DNA of 64,000 nucleotides from Prevotella sp. P5-50 (GCF_002251295.1 NZ_NPJA01000013.1:1-64000); one strand, 5' to 3'; shown: positions 19,201 to 27,749, counted from the first letter of the stretch. Translations and numbers: made by a program. Notes: generated by a model not told the origin, from the letters alone.

Positions 19201-19411
19201 TTTGTTCGTCTTCTTCATCAGTCTCATCATTTATATCAACCATATCCGACAGCACCTGTTCAAAGATGCTCGTCAAATACATCGACAGCAACTTTGCCAC
19301 CTCATCCTTCTTAATGACCCGCTTCCCGATGTAAAACCGGTTCTGGTCAATCGAAGAGATTTTCTCTTCGAACAACTGGTTGATTATCTGCTCATAAATT
19401 CCAATCTTCAT
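16238..19411 (-). CDS. PLD-nuclease / DEAD-box helicase / DUF3427 protein
   Basis: 1057 aa. A phospholipase-D-like domain at about 125-290 has the HKD motif (H230-A-K232 ... G248-S-S-N-I-S), as in nucleases of the PLD superfamily. A superfamily-2 helicase follows: Walker A AATGTGKT (354-361), DEVH (449-452), LTATPER (about 474-480) and motif VI QQFGRGLR near 650. The C-terminal part (about 800-1050) resembles DUF3427. Only one HKD is present, so the nuclease would need to dimerise, as is normal for bacterial PLD nucleases. The gene begins 17 bases after jetD and ends 2 bases before the Nudix gene, which argues for one operon. The layout recalls the helicase-PLD proteins of some anti-phage systems, but I know of no named system with this gene set. 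Confidence 0.88.
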   Translation of the reverse strand: MKIGIYEQIINQLFEEKISSIDQNRFYIGKRVIKKDEVAKLLSMYLTSIFEQVLSDMVDINDETDEEDEQKDSSVKRGLELANSIIRKLVNEFHLDSGNLVSAQAKILTAVIDKTQSDYPDLAKRLEEMMPMKGLINGALFTGKGMKMYTELQKEIASADEIRLMVSFIKKRGLALILPRLKEFTNRGGQLKVITTTYMQATDYDAIIQLSSLKNTEIKITYDVSSERLHAKAYVFLRDTGFNTAYIGSSNISEQALDTGAEWNVKVTQMEQPRMMKTILGAFDASWWADGYETFVNGEDNERLKAALNKEVDNEIDFSTLKGLIRPFDYQQEILERLQVEREVRNHWKNLVVAATGTGKTVMAASDYKAFAEKHERARLLFVAHREEILRQSLQTFRQVLSDYNFGEKWYGGEEPANYEYVFASKDTLNNRLDSLSLPEDYYDYIVVDEVHHVAASSYRKIINHFRPKVLLGLTATPERMDGEDITQDFDGTISAEIRLDDALNKGLLAPFYYYGITDSVDYSEVAWDKGHYVASELSRIYSYNDARTAVILQSLQKYLTNIRNVRALCFCVDQQHAKYMASKFTLCGLKADVLTSENAQMRAPLYRRLKNKEINYLFVVDMFNEGVDIPEVDTILFLRPTESLTVFIQQFGRGLRKAEGKTHVNILDFVGNSRAEFNYTDRMRVMLGRTSMSVVEEMERDCPHLPLGCRIILEPKAKEHILNNIKGAIQRFTVRKVIALVQNFERHHSVPLTLSNFVRIYQMPVDKLYKGRTWNQILFEAGVGEEQSRFNEELSRAVFRKWSATDSYSYLSFIEQLAKRAFKVRVNRMNAVDQKRLLMLYYDLFETAGRFVSLQDMVDTLAADKLFFEELAEVIGVMLQENKAYEKPDNSLLPNFPLKLHGVYTKAQIQVAIGTSTLARKSPAREGMERNKLLNVEAMFVDIIKNREEGSTTDYDDKALSPYLFQWDTRNRVKPESNEGQAYIHQTQTMLLFVREQKNFVEDKTRTMGYVYLGRVTLSDWEYKNLGNRMQMQIRWNMVEPIPGSVMHFARMKEMA

Positions 19412-19428
19412 ATGCGTAACTATTGTTT

Positions 19429-20259
19429 TTATTTTATAATGTACCCTTCCTGGTCATAACATTTATGATAATTCATGATCAACCCAATCAACGACTGCAA
19501 TTTTGTATCAGTACACCGAAGTGTATGAAATTTGTTGTATTGAATATTATACCTAGTTGCAGAACCTTGAGTCAATCGTTGTTCAATATCAGAAGGGATT
19601 AAGAACGATGCACGATCACCAAGATATTTTTGGAATTCTGTCAGGAAGATGTGAATTCCTGCTAAATCGAAATCACCGAAGTGTACGTACCTATTTGGAA
19701 TACCCATAAGCCAATTACGCAGGTCTGTCGATTGTGGATAGCGAGAGACAAACAGCAGCGGCATATTACCCAGCACAGATTCAAACAATTTCTTTTGCTG
19801 ACGAATCCTACGGAAGTTCTCCATGTTCTCAATACCCACAACGACTATGTCTTGAGGAATAGAAAATTGCCGCCAGTTGTCGATGAACACAAAGCTGCCT
19901 TCATGTGGATTGACAACAAAATCTTTGTCGCAAAGTGAACATGAGATGGGCTCGTAGCTATTAACAGGGAAGCCAGGGCAAGAGCGAACTGTCATTAACT
20001 TAGAGTTTCCTGTTTCTGCCGCCAAAGAAGCACGAGAATCGAAACTGCTGACTTCAAGCGTTCGATAGCTTTCATCCTTGTCTATGAGACATCTTTTCAA
20101 AGCCTCAACGTCACGAGCGCGATATGATTTTCTCGAACCATGAGTCACCACTGACAACAGCCCTTCTGCCATCAGTTCATCAAGCAGTTTGCTGCTTAGC
20201 TTTGAACCAGCCACCTGCTCACCAGAAATCAATGCTTGTATGGATGCGCTTATTGCCAT
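19429..20259 (-). CDS. jetD: JetD-like Toprim nuclease subunit of Wadjet
   Basis: 276 aa. In Wadjet, JetD is the nuclease that cuts circular DNA once the SMC motor has extruded it. The Toprim signature is visible: VVVGIENMENF with E144, and VHFGDFDLAG with D196 and D198, so the metal-binding acidic triad is intact. The N-terminal 60 residues look like a winged helix (VTHGSRKSYRARDVEALKR). A CSLCDKD pair near 107-110 is odd. It is shorter than the roughly 350-400 aa usual for JetD, mostly in the N-terminal arm. It lies 9 bases after jetC, in the canonical A-B-C-D order. I am confident of the family, less so of the Wadjet type. Confidence 0.85.
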   Translation of the reverse strand: MAISASIQALISGEQVAGSKLSSKLLDELMAEGLLSVVTHGSRKSYRARDVEALKRCLIDKDESYRTLEVSSFDSRASLAAETGNSKLMTVRSCPGFPVNSYEPISCSLCDKDFVVNPHEGSFVFIDNWRQFSIPQDIVVVGIENMENFRRIRQQKKLFESVLGNMPLLFVSRYPQSTDLRNWLMGIPNRYVHFGDFDLAGIHIFLTEFQKYLGDRASFLIPSDIEQRLTQGSATRYNIQYNKFHTLRCTDTKLQSLIGLIMNYHKCYDQEGYIIK

Positions 20260-20268
20260 AATTCAGTC

Positions 20269-23200
20269 CTATTTTGTTCGTTTCAACAATTTGTCCACTC
20301 TTGTCTTTACACCATGCTTACTGAGTAGATAGGTGTATTTGTAATCGTATGGGTTATATGACGTTGGCGAACTGTTAATGAGATAGATGTTACGCGAATT
20401 GGCAAACTGTAGAATGCCTTTGATGTTATTGGGATGAAGTCGCCCAATCTCATCCATCATACAATGTACGATGAAATTGCCATTCTTCCTTTCTGCTTTC
20501 TTTTTGAACACGTTGATAAGCATGATATTCACCATTGCCTTAACCAAAATATCAGTTCCATCAGACCCCACATTATTGATACGTTCTACCCAGTTCGTAT
20601 CATTATCGTTTTCTTTCACTCTGAACTGCAGACGGAATGCATCGCCAAGTGATACCGTTGGGCGACTTTGTTCATCCTGCAACTGATGGGAGAGACTCTT
20701 CAGGTAATCTACAACCTTGCGGTTCACCTCGTCACGATTGTCGCTTGAGAAAAGGTTGAGTTCACCAATCGACAACGCATTATCCACTGTATAGTCATGA
20801 ATGGACATGAGCAACTGCATGAGTCTGTCGGATGACTCATTGGCTCTGAGTTCGATACTTTTAATGACACCAGCAAAGTTCTTCTCTACAAAATCCCTGT
20901 TGATATCGAGTATCACGCTGTCCACATCTGACCTACGCTTCATTAGCGCACCAATTTCTGTAGAGATACGTCCCAGAATATCTTTATAATGCTCACTGGT
21001 GCGACGGCGGAACTCTTCAATTTTGTTGTTGTCCATAAAGTCTTGCAAATCAACAGCAATCTGCAAATAATCATTATCTGTTACAGGCATCGTATTGAAA
21101 TGGAACGCATTCTGAGGCTTGAAGTTGCGATTGAAGTTGATAACAGTATCCTTCAGTTTTTCTATCGTTTCCCGCTTCTGATTGACTATTCCTCTCAATT
21201 GGCTGATGAGTTGTTGACAGTCCTGATGGCCCACTATCAGTTTGTCATCTGAGAGGAATGTGTCTGGCACAAGATGCTCGTTCTCCACCATTTGATGGTA
21301 TTGGTTTAGTCCCTCACGTCTGTGCGTCAAGTCCTTCAGAATCGACTTCTGACGTTCTTCCAACTCCTGCTGTTTCTTCTCGATACGGGTACGCTTGTCT
21401 TCATAGCGTTGACGCATCATTGCAAGCTGTTGCTCAATGTCCTTGATACTCTTCTTGATTACAGGTTCTTTCGCAAACAGATTTTGCTCTGCATCACGAT
21501 ATCTGATGACCGTTGGACGTTCTGCTTCTATCTGTTTCGACAATTCCTTGAGAGCGTCTAAAGCTTTGCGGTATTGTTCCAGCAGCGTCACATCCACGCC
21601 ATTTCCTGCCAGTTCTGCTTTCTGCTGTTCGTCAAGTTGAGACATTTGAGCATCGAACTCTTGATCTCTAGTGGTCGCTTCTTTGTCCTGCAACACCTTG
21701 AATGCACGCAATTCTTCGTCAAGGGCTTTTGAGGTTTTGTTGAAGGCTGTATCAAGATCTTTGAGTTCCTTTTTATTCTTAGCCTCTTTCGCCTCGCGAA
21801 CTTCTTTTTCTGCCTGTACTTTAAGCAGAGCCTCATTGAAAGCCCGTTCACGCATTTCCTTTTCCTGTGCAATCAGATCTTGCTCTTCCATCTCCAACTT
21901 GTGTTGCTGATTTTGCAGATCCTGACGCTTTACGGGAATCTGTTCTTCTTCCACTTTCAACAATGTTGCTTGCTGACGGAGCGGATTGAGCTGAACAGCA
22001 TATTTCTTTCCAAGTTTCGAAATGTCCTCTTGAAGTGTGACAGGCAGTTGTGTCAGTTCTCGGTTTGTCTGTTGCAGTTGCTCTTCCAAATGTTTCTTCT
22101 CTGTACGATAATCATCGGGGGTACGATGTACGGCATCAATGTTGTCTAAGTTCAGCTTGACACCAAATAAGCCATCAGATGCTGCTTTTACAAATTGGGG
22201 TTCAAGTCCTCCGGCATATAGGATTCTTTCTTCATCAACCACTTTTCCGATGGTCTCTTCCCAACCTTCAGCATTTTCTGTTAACCATTGATACAACGAA
22301 CCGTCAAGATTTGAAAGCAATTCTTCAATCTTGGTGATTTGCTCTCTATACTGTGATCGGTTAGTTTCTAAACGTTCTTGCTCGCGCTGAGAGACCTGTT
22401 TCAGTTCTGCTTCTTTCATCTCATACTCAGTGGTGATCTGAGCAATCTGACTCTTTACGGCTGTTTGTCGTGCAGCGTTCTCCTTTTCTGTTACCTCCAA
22501 TTTCCGAAGCTGTTCCTTTATCTGAGTCACTTCATAAGCCTTGGGATGCCACAAGCGCAAATCTTTTACGGCATTGTCAGCCCTGTTTTGTTCTTTCTGT
22601 AACAACTCCAGTCGCTCATCCGATTCATGCCGCCAATTGTTGAAGGCATCCATTAGTGAGTTTCTGTTTTTCGTTCGTTCATCCTCTAGCAGCTTTCGTT
22701 CCTTTTGCAATGACTCTTGCTTCTGATAATAGGCTTCTTTTTGAGCATTTTCAAATGACTGACGGGCATTCTCCAGCTTCCCTTTGGCGATATTGTATTT
22801 TTCCTCTATCGACGCATGGGTTTTCAATAGGTCATCCAATAACATTTGCTTATCAGCAGTCTCTTGTTTGATGCTTTCTTCACGAGCGGCCAATGCAAGT
22901 TTCTCTTCGATACCCAGTGCTTCAAATTCTTTTCTTGCCTGAACGATCTCTTTCAGTTTACTCTTTTTGCCTCCCAATTCTTGGTTCAGCGCATCTTTTT
23001 CCTTTTCATATTCTGCTGTAAGTTCTTTTTCACGGGTGCGCTCTTTATCGATGTCTGTTTTTAGTTCAGTAGCCTCAGATTCCAAGAGTGGTATCTTCTC
23101 TTCGCTTTCAGCCACAGCGTGATTCAACATCCGCCATACATCTAATAATTGCTGGTCGAGAGCCACGATTCTCCTCCCCTGTTCAGCAATCTTCACTGCC

Positions 23201-23922
23201 TGTTGGCGCACAGGGTAGTTACCGTCACGAGTCTGCCTGAACCAGCAGTCTATTTCGTCATACTCGCGTTCAAAGTCAGTCACCAGTCTTCTATAAGTCT
23301 GCAGGTCGATGGGAAGATCCTCATCTGCCATAGATTGTATGATGGTGTTCTTCACGAAGTCGGCATCCAGTTTGGTGTTCAGAAATACGTTCTGAATGCT
23401 TCGTGGAATATTCTGATAATGGGCACTCTGCACCAAGGCATAGCGAGTGTATTTGTGGTCGTGAGTATTGCCAAAGATGATATCCTTAAACATCACGCTA
23501 GAATCTATTCTTGCAGATACAGACACGTTTTTGTCGATTCGCTCGCGTATTTTAACCCAATCGCTCAACACTTGTTTGTCTTCATCTACGAGCCAATCAC
23601 GCTGATAAGGAGCATCTATGAATCGCCATGAGGCACGTCCCTGATAACGGCTCACCAAAATAGTGTATGCCCCATTGTCGCGCATTACCTCGTAAAGGAT
23701 ATAAGAGTTTGACTGGCGGAAATAGAACTCGTCAAACGACTTTTGAGCTTGCTGTATGCCAAGGCGATGCTTATCAGCATTATAAAAGAAAAGTAATGCC
23801 CTCAGCACAGTACTCTTGCCCACACCTTGGGTTCCCGTGAAATGTACGTTGCCATCTACAGAAATTTCAGCGTAGGGTATATTGGCGCTATTGATAAATA
23901 TGATCTTATTCAGGTATTTCAT
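20269..23922 (-). CDS. jetC: JetC-like SMC ATPase of Wadjet (MukB/MksB-like)
   Basis: 1217 aa. Walker A GTQGVGKST is at residues 30-38, and long coiled coils run from about 270 to 540 and 640 to 960. A C-terminal head holds a signature-like NNVGSDGTDILVKAM segment and a Walker B region CMMDEIGRLHPNNIKGIL. This is the layout of condensin-like SMC proteins of the MukB/MksB group: the N-terminal head starts almost at residue 1. In Wadjet the dimer extrudes DNA loops and selects small circular DNA for cleavage. Its start overlaps the jetB end by 17 bases. A housekeeping condensin is unlikely because jetD and a kleisin/MukE pair adjoin it in defence order. Confidence 0.92.
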   Translation of the reverse strand: MKYLNKIIFINSANIPYAEISVDGNVHFTGTQGVGKSTVLRALLFFYNADKHRLGIQQAQKSFDEFYFRQSNSYILYEVMRDNGAYTILVSRYQGRASWRFIDAPYQRDWLVDEDKQVLSDWVKIRERIDKNVSVSARIDSSVMFKDIIFGNTHDHKYTRYALVQSAHYQNIPRSIQNVFLNTKLDADFVKNTIIQSMADEDLPIDLQTYRRLVTDFEREYDEIDCWFRQTRDGNYPVRQQAVKIAEQGRRIVALDQQLLDVWRMLNHAVAESEEKIPLLESEATELKTDIDKERTREKELTAEYEKEKDALNQELGGKKSKLKEIVQARKEFEALGIEEKLALAAREESIKQETADKQMLLDDLLKTHASIEEKYNIAKGKLENARQSFENAQKEAYYQKQESLQKERKLLEDERTKNRNSLMDAFNNWRHESDERLELLQKEQNRADNAVKDLRLWHPKAYEVTQIKEQLRKLEVTEKENAARQTAVKSQIAQITTEYEMKEAELKQVSQREQERLETNRSQYREQITKIEELLSNLDGSLYQWLTENAEGWEETIGKVVDEERILYAGGLEPQFVKAASDGLFGVKLNLDNIDAVHRTPDDYRTEKKHLEEQLQQTNRELTQLPVTLQEDISKLGKKYAVQLNPLRQQATLLKVEEEQIPVKRQDLQNQQHKLEMEEQDLIAQEKEMRERAFNEALLKVQAEKEVREAKEAKNKKELKDLDTAFNKTSKALDEELRAFKVLQDKEATTRDQEFDAQMSQLDEQQKAELAGNGVDVTLLEQYRKALDALKELSKQIEAERPTVIRYRDAEQNLFAKEPVIKKSIKDIEQQLAMMRQRYEDKRTRIEKKQQELEERQKSILKDLTHRREGLNQYHQMVENEHLVPDTFLSDDKLIVGHQDCQQLISQLRGIVNQKRETIEKLKDTVINFNRNFKPQNAFHFNTMPVTDNDYLQIAVDLQDFMDNNKIEEFRRRTSEHYKDILGRISTEIGALMKRRSDVDSVILDINRDFVEKNFAGVIKSIELRANESSDRLMQLLMSIHDYTVDNALSIGELNLFSSDNRDEVNRKVVDYLKSLSHQLQDEQSRPTVSLGDAFRLQFRVKENDNDTNWVERINNVGSDGTDILVKAMVNIMLINVFKKKAERKNGNFIVHCMMDEIGRLHPNNIKGILQFANSRNIYLINSSPTSYNPYDYKYTYLLSKHGVKTRVDKLLKRTK

Positions 23923-24481
23923 CTTCGTTGGCTATTTGAATCATGTTAACCAGTTCTTCAGCATAGTGAAATGCAGATGTAATCTTATAGGTTTCGTCCT
24001 GCTCACTGACACACTCGGCAAAGCCCATACTCTGCATTTCCTGCAACAGTTTGTTCACTATCTCTAAATAGGAGCCTACGCCATATTTCTTATAGAGATG
24101 ACCTGCTTTCTCTTTCAGTTCAATGTCCAGGCTGATCTGCTCTATCAGATTGCTCTTTCGGAACTGATAGCCCGCCGTAAACGACTGGTTATAGGTCTTC
24201 AGGAAGTCCAGATAGTCAAGCCATTTCGAAAAACTCTCTAACTTTTGTTCTATGGATTGTTTACCCTCACCAATACGTGAGAAGTAAAAGTAGCCGTTGC
24301 CACTCTCCAATTGCAAACCAATCTCTTTGAAGAAGTCTGCATAATCGTCGAAGTTCTCCTCAATATCCTCGTACAGATGACGGATAGAGGCTTCAGTACT
24401 GTCCACCGAAAGGAATTCTCCGCGGCTCAGTCGCTCGTATATTCGTTGAGTATTATTTCGCATAGATGATAGGATATTCAA
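23906..24481 (-). CDS. jetB: JetB-like MukE/MksE subunit of Wadjet
   Basis: 191 aa. Small, mostly helical, with two predicted winged-helix parts and the pattern common to MukE/MksE/JetB proteins, including the acidic segment EENFDDYADFFKEIGLQLE near 35-55 and GNGYFYFSRIGE just after. It bridges the kleisin JetA and the SMC head. Its start overlaps the end of jetA by 29 bases (an internal ATG at 24463 would shorten this to 11), and its end overlaps jetC, so translation of the three is probably coupled. Assigned by size, fold pattern and position between jetA and jetC rather than by a single motif. Confidence 0.82.
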   Translation of the reverse strand: MNILSSMRNNTQRIYERLSRGEFLSVDSTEASIRHLYEDIEENFDDYADFFKEIGLQLESGNGYFYFSRIGEGKQSIEQKLESFSKWLDYLDFLKTYNQSFTAGYQFRKSNLIEQISLDIELKEKAGHLYKKYGVGSYLEIVNKLLQEMQSMGFAECVSEQDETYKITSAFHYAEELVNMIQIANEDEIPE

Positions 24482-25652
24482 TGTCTTGATAGGTGGCGTA
24501 TTTCCCTGTCATTCGGCATTCTTCAGGATGCAAAATGACCAGTTGGCAAAAGAGAGCTGCGTGATCTTCTATATCACGCTTGGTCTTATAATCATATCTC
24601 AGGATGAAATCAAACAGGTTGTAGCTCGAAGCAGAAAAGGCATTCCATACCTCAGCAGGATCGACACCTTTTAACCGCTGCACATGGTCTTGCAAGTCCT
24701 CGTCTGTCAGCGGTTCCGCCTCTGTCCTGGCTGTTTTCCGCAGACCATTGCGCTCGGCTATCCGTCTCAGAATGCTTACTATCTGGTCATTCTCTCTAAG
24801 CATTTCCAAAGAGAGCCTTATTTTGCTGTATTGGCGGGATTCCATCCATAGCGGATTACTTTCATCCAGCACCTGCACCAGATTGGTATCTGTCTTGATA
24901 AGCAACTGGTCTTGCAGATATTTCAGCTTACGTATCTTCTTATAGAGTTGGTTCTGCTGTTCTATCTGGTTGATATAAACAATAATCTGCCTGTCTATTT
25001 CCATCAACGCATGGTACGCCTCTACAAAGTCGTGTTTCACGTCGCTGCACGTCTTTGCCATGTGTGGATCATTGGCCATCAGGAAGAAGGCGTACTCATT
25101 GTCCATCAGTTTCTCACATTCACGTATCATCGAACGGATACTGTGACTTTTCTCATCAAGGTTCTGAAGTTTCTTTTTCTTGATAATATAGTTAGGCTCT
25201 TGCTTATACGCATTATCCATATTGCGTTTCAGGTCCACCACATTCTTCAGAGTCCTGAATCCCGTTTTCTTCAGTAGTTGCCGTACACTATCCTGATATC
25301 CTGCCTTACGGTTAGTATTCGTTTCTTGTAAGAAATAGCCAATGTGTTCTTTTAGAGTGTTGATACATTCCTGTACGCTCAGAACACTAATTTCCTCGTT
25401 CACGTTCAATACTTCTTCAAAGAAATTGAGATAGTCACTCTCAATCTCTACTGTATTACCCGTTTCCACTAGTACACCATAATCCAGCAGTTTTCTCAGT
25501 CGGGCTTCATTACCACCCACCAATTCCAAAGCCAGTCCTTGCGGAAACTTCATCAGTTTCCGCTTCTCAAACATCTCGCTCAGTAATCCTTGTTCTCGCG
25601 AGAGTGTTTTAGTAAGCTCTTCTATGGTTCTGAAATGTGATAGTATCTCCAT
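24453..25652 (-). CDS. jetA: JetA-like kleisin (MukF/MksF-like) of Wadjet
   Basis: 399 aa, largely helical. An N-terminal winged-helix-like part (about 1-75) is followed by a central helical region (SVRQLLKKTGFRTLKNVVDL near 125) and a C-terminal part ending in a predicted winged helix. This is the layout of MukF/MksF kleisins, which close the SMC ring and recruit the JetB dimer. It starts 6 bases after a 68-aa ORF and precedes jetB, jetC and jetD in the usual order. No catalytic residues are expected. The call rests on context and length. Confidence 0.82.
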   Translation of the reverse strand: MEILSHFRTIEELTKTLSREQGLLSEMFEKRKLMKFPQGLALELVGGNEARLRKLLDYGVLVETGNTVEIESDYLNFFEEVLNVNEEISVLSVQECINTLKEHIGYFLQETNTNRKAGYQDSVRQLLKKTGFRTLKNVVDLKRNMDNAYKQEPNYIIKKKKLQNLDEKSHSIRSMIRECEKLMDNEYAFFLMANDPHMAKTCSDVKHDFVEAYHALMEIDRQIIVYINQIEQQNQLYKKIRKLKYLQDQLLIKTDTNLVQVLDESNPLWMESRQYSKIRLSLEMLRENDQIVSILRRIAERNGLRKTARTEAEPLTDEDLQDHVQRLKGVDPAEVWNAFSASSYNLFDFILRYDYKTKRDIEDHAALFCQLVILHPEECRMTGKYATYQDIEYPIIYAK

Positions 25653-25658
25653 AAAGTA

Positions 25659-25865
25659 TCAAACTTTCAAATGTTCATACAGCTTCAGCCGCAATACCTT
25701 ACCATTTGGGAACTCGAACTGGAACTTCTTGCGGTTGAAGTGTGGATTGTTCTTGTGGATGATACGGTGGTAATTGGGACTGATGATAATGATGTTCGTG
25801 GAGTTGTCATTCAGCAACGACCAGTCCACCGTCTTCTGCAATATGAATCCATTGTCGTAATCCAT
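25659..25865 (-). CDS. Small HNH-like protein or HNH fragment
   Basis: 68 aa. The stretch NIIIISPNYHRIIHKNNPHF resembles the second half of HNH endonuclease motifs (Asn ... Pro-Asn-x-His-Arg-x-x-His). The first half of such a domain, with its initial His, is missing, so this is either the C-terminal remnant of a lost HNH nuclease or a shortened derivative. It lies 36 bases after the AlbA_2 gene stop and 6 bases before jetA, which suggests that it is still translated with the operon. Base composition is like its neighbours. Activity is doubtful. Confidence 0.5.
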   Translation of the reverse strand: MDYDNGFILQKTVDWSLLNDNSTNIIIISPNYHRIIHKNNPHFNRKKFQFEFPNGKVLRLKLYEHLKV

Positions 25866-25901
25866 CAGAGTTATATTTCGTTTTTATATTCTTGTTTACT
25901 T

Positions 25902-27431
25902 CTAATAGTATTCTTGGGTATCTTTCTCCAAAGACTGTGGTGCTATTATTTCCCAGTGTCCACCTTTATCTGGCCCAATGCGACGGATAACACATTGTTC
26001 TTTCAATTTGGTCATGATACGCTGTACCTGTCTTTCAGAAAGAGAACACATCGCTGCCAGTTTTTTTGTGGATATGGTTGAATTCTTAGATATGCTTGCA
26101 AGAATGTTTTCTACGACATTTTCTATGTTTTCTACGACATTTTCTACGACATCTGAGGTTTTTTCTACGTCATTAAGATCTTTTCCTACGACATTTTCTA
26201 CGATATCACCGCCATCTTTACCGCCATTGTTATTGGTATAACTCTGTGAGACTCTCACATCAACCTTGAATGCCGTGATAAGATTAACGTTGAACTCTGC
26301 GGGTTGGTTGCCATTTTCCTTCAAGTCTGTCTGGACTTGTCCTACACCTCGATTGAACATATTGACATAGCCCAGCGTCTTCATGGCACTGGCTACAAGT
26401 GGGTTGCGATAGTCGTTCACACTGGGGAAATTCTCTGGGCGTGCGTTTCCATAAAGCCCTCCAGCATTCAGTATTTCCAGATGGCTGGCAAACTCATAGA
26501 AACGCAATGGGGTATTGCTTTGTAGATCGCGATGCATGCAGGCGTTGAGAAGAAGCTCTCGGATAGCCAGATAGGGGTAATTGCTGACCATTTCCTCGCG
26601 TAGGATAGAAACAAAAACAGGTTTCTTCTTGATGACAGACAACTCCAAAAGCGATTCTATACGTGGCAGCAGTTCGCAATAATTGCCTTCCAACTGCATT
26701 TCGTTCTCTACCTCACTGGTCACGTCTTCACCCTTGAAGCATACATACTGCACATAAAGACCTGGCATGAAACGGCGTGGCTTGTAGCCAAACAGTACGA
26801 CTGCTGCATATGTGGGGCATTGGTGCTCCGTGTCATACATGCCCACAGCGGCCATCTGTTCCTCGATGGGACGAGTATCAGATTCCACTAACTCATTGCC
26901 TAATAACGGTATCAGATACTTTGTATGCAGCAAGTCCGTGTTGACATCATTCAGTTTGGCAGCCAAACAAGGCATGGTATCGAAGGTGGCCATGAATGAC
27001 ATTCTTCGTTCTGCAAGGATGCGCTCTTCTGCTTCTGTAGCTATGTCACGACGAGGACCGATACGAATAAAAGTTCGTCCACGATAGCGCACAGGTGGCA
27101 GGTCAGACGGACTGACCTCAGCAACCAGCAAGTCACCTTCCGGGAACTGGAAACGGTCAACACTCATAACAGGTATAGGCAGGATGTTTCCGTTGCTGCG
27201 TATGGCTGCAATCTTCTTCAGTAAGTCATCAGTGACCTTCAACCCCGACAACTCTCCGTTGTCGTAAGCGCCCAATATCAGGTAGCCATTCTTGCGCGAA
27301 TTGGGCAGATCGTTAGCAAAGGCACAGATGGCCTCTTGGAACTTATCCATGTCACCTGTTGACGTGGTTAGCTCCACACGATAGGTTTCCGTGCTATGCA
27401 GCAGTTCTTGTATTTCGTCTTTTGTTATCAT
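25902..27431 (-). CDS. AlbA_2 domain protein with GHKL-like and winged-helix parts (second gene of the island operon)
   Basis: 509 aa from the ATG at 27431. The AlbA_2 domain (about 1-130) shows RVELTTSTGDMDKFQEAICA and NGYLILGAYDNG. A GHKL-like segment follows at about 290-375 (YPYLAIRELLLNACMHRD, then VNMFNRGVGQVQ). A Val-Glu-Asn-rich linker (VVENVVENIENVVENI, near 430-450) is encoded by imperfect 12-bp repeats (26107-26209), and a C-terminal winged helix (LAAMCSLSERQVQRIMTKLK) follows. It has the same domain order as the last gene of the operon but is clearly diverged from it. It lies 79 bases after the XRE gene. The family is often annotated as a transcriptional regulator. Confidence 0.75.
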   Translation of the reverse strand: MITKDEIQELLHSTETYRVELTTSTGDMDKFQEAICAFANDLPNSRKNGYLILGAYDNGELSGLKVTDDLLKKIAAIRSNGNILPIPVMSVDRFQFPEGDLLVAEVSPSDLPPVRYRGRTFIRIGPRRDIATEAEERILAERRMSFMATFDTMPCLAAKLNDVNTDLLHTKYLIPLLGNELVESDTRPIEEQMAAVGMYDTEHQCPTYAAVVLFGYKPRRFMPGLYVQYVCFKGEDVTSEVENEMQLEGNYCELLPRIESLLELSVIKKKPVFVSILREEMVSNYPYLAIRELLLNACMHRDLQSNTPLRFYEFASHLEILNAGGLYGNARPENFPSVNDYRNPLVASAMKTLGYVNMFNRGVGQVQTDLKENGNQPAEFNVNLITAFKVDVRVSQSYTNNNGGKDGGDIVENVVGKDLNDVEKTSDVVENVVENIENVVENILASISKNSTISTKKLAAMCSLSERQVQRIMTKLKEQCVIRRIGPDKGGHWEIIAPQSLEKDTQEYY

Positions 27432-27510
27432 TTGACTTCGTCTTCTTCCTTCTTGCAAGGCATAGCCAAAACAAGCTTTGACTCTGCTCTTGCTTCGTTC
27501 GTCAGTTGAC

Positions 27511-27726
27511 TTATTTCTCTTGATTGGATTCTTCCTGTCTCACCAACTCCTGCACAGGCACTTCAAGCGCATTGGCTATTGCAATGAGGGCTTCAAGGCT
27601 TGGCTGGGTGGTATTGGTGACCCACTTGGACACAGTAGCAGGATCCTTACCGAGTTTGTCGGACAGCCACTTATTGTTCAAGTCGCGTTCTGCGAGAACA
27701 ACTCTTATACGATTTAACTTTGCCAT
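27511..27726 (-). CDS. XRE-family transcriptional regulator (first gene of the island operon)
   Basis: 71 aa from the ATG at 27726. One Cro/CI-type helix-turn-helix is visible: NNKWLSDKLGKDPATVSKW (about 17-35), then TNTTQPSLEALIAIANALEVP. There is no sensor domain. A frame to 27855 exists but runs through the promoter box. Position at the head of the operon suggests control of the defence genes, probably autoregulation; no operator was identified with confidence. Confidence 0.85.
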   Translation of the reverse strand: MAKLNRIRVVLAERDLNNKWLSDKLGKDPATVSKWVTNTTQPSLEALIAIANALEVPVQELVRQEESNQEK

Positions 27727-27749
27727 GATAGATTTCTGTTGTTTGACGG

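Noticed and set aside
20269..25652. Housekeeping condensin MukBEF rather than Wadjet
   Set aside because: A Toprim nuclease with the JetD motifs follows directly in A-B-C-D order and the setting is accessory, which fits Wadjet.
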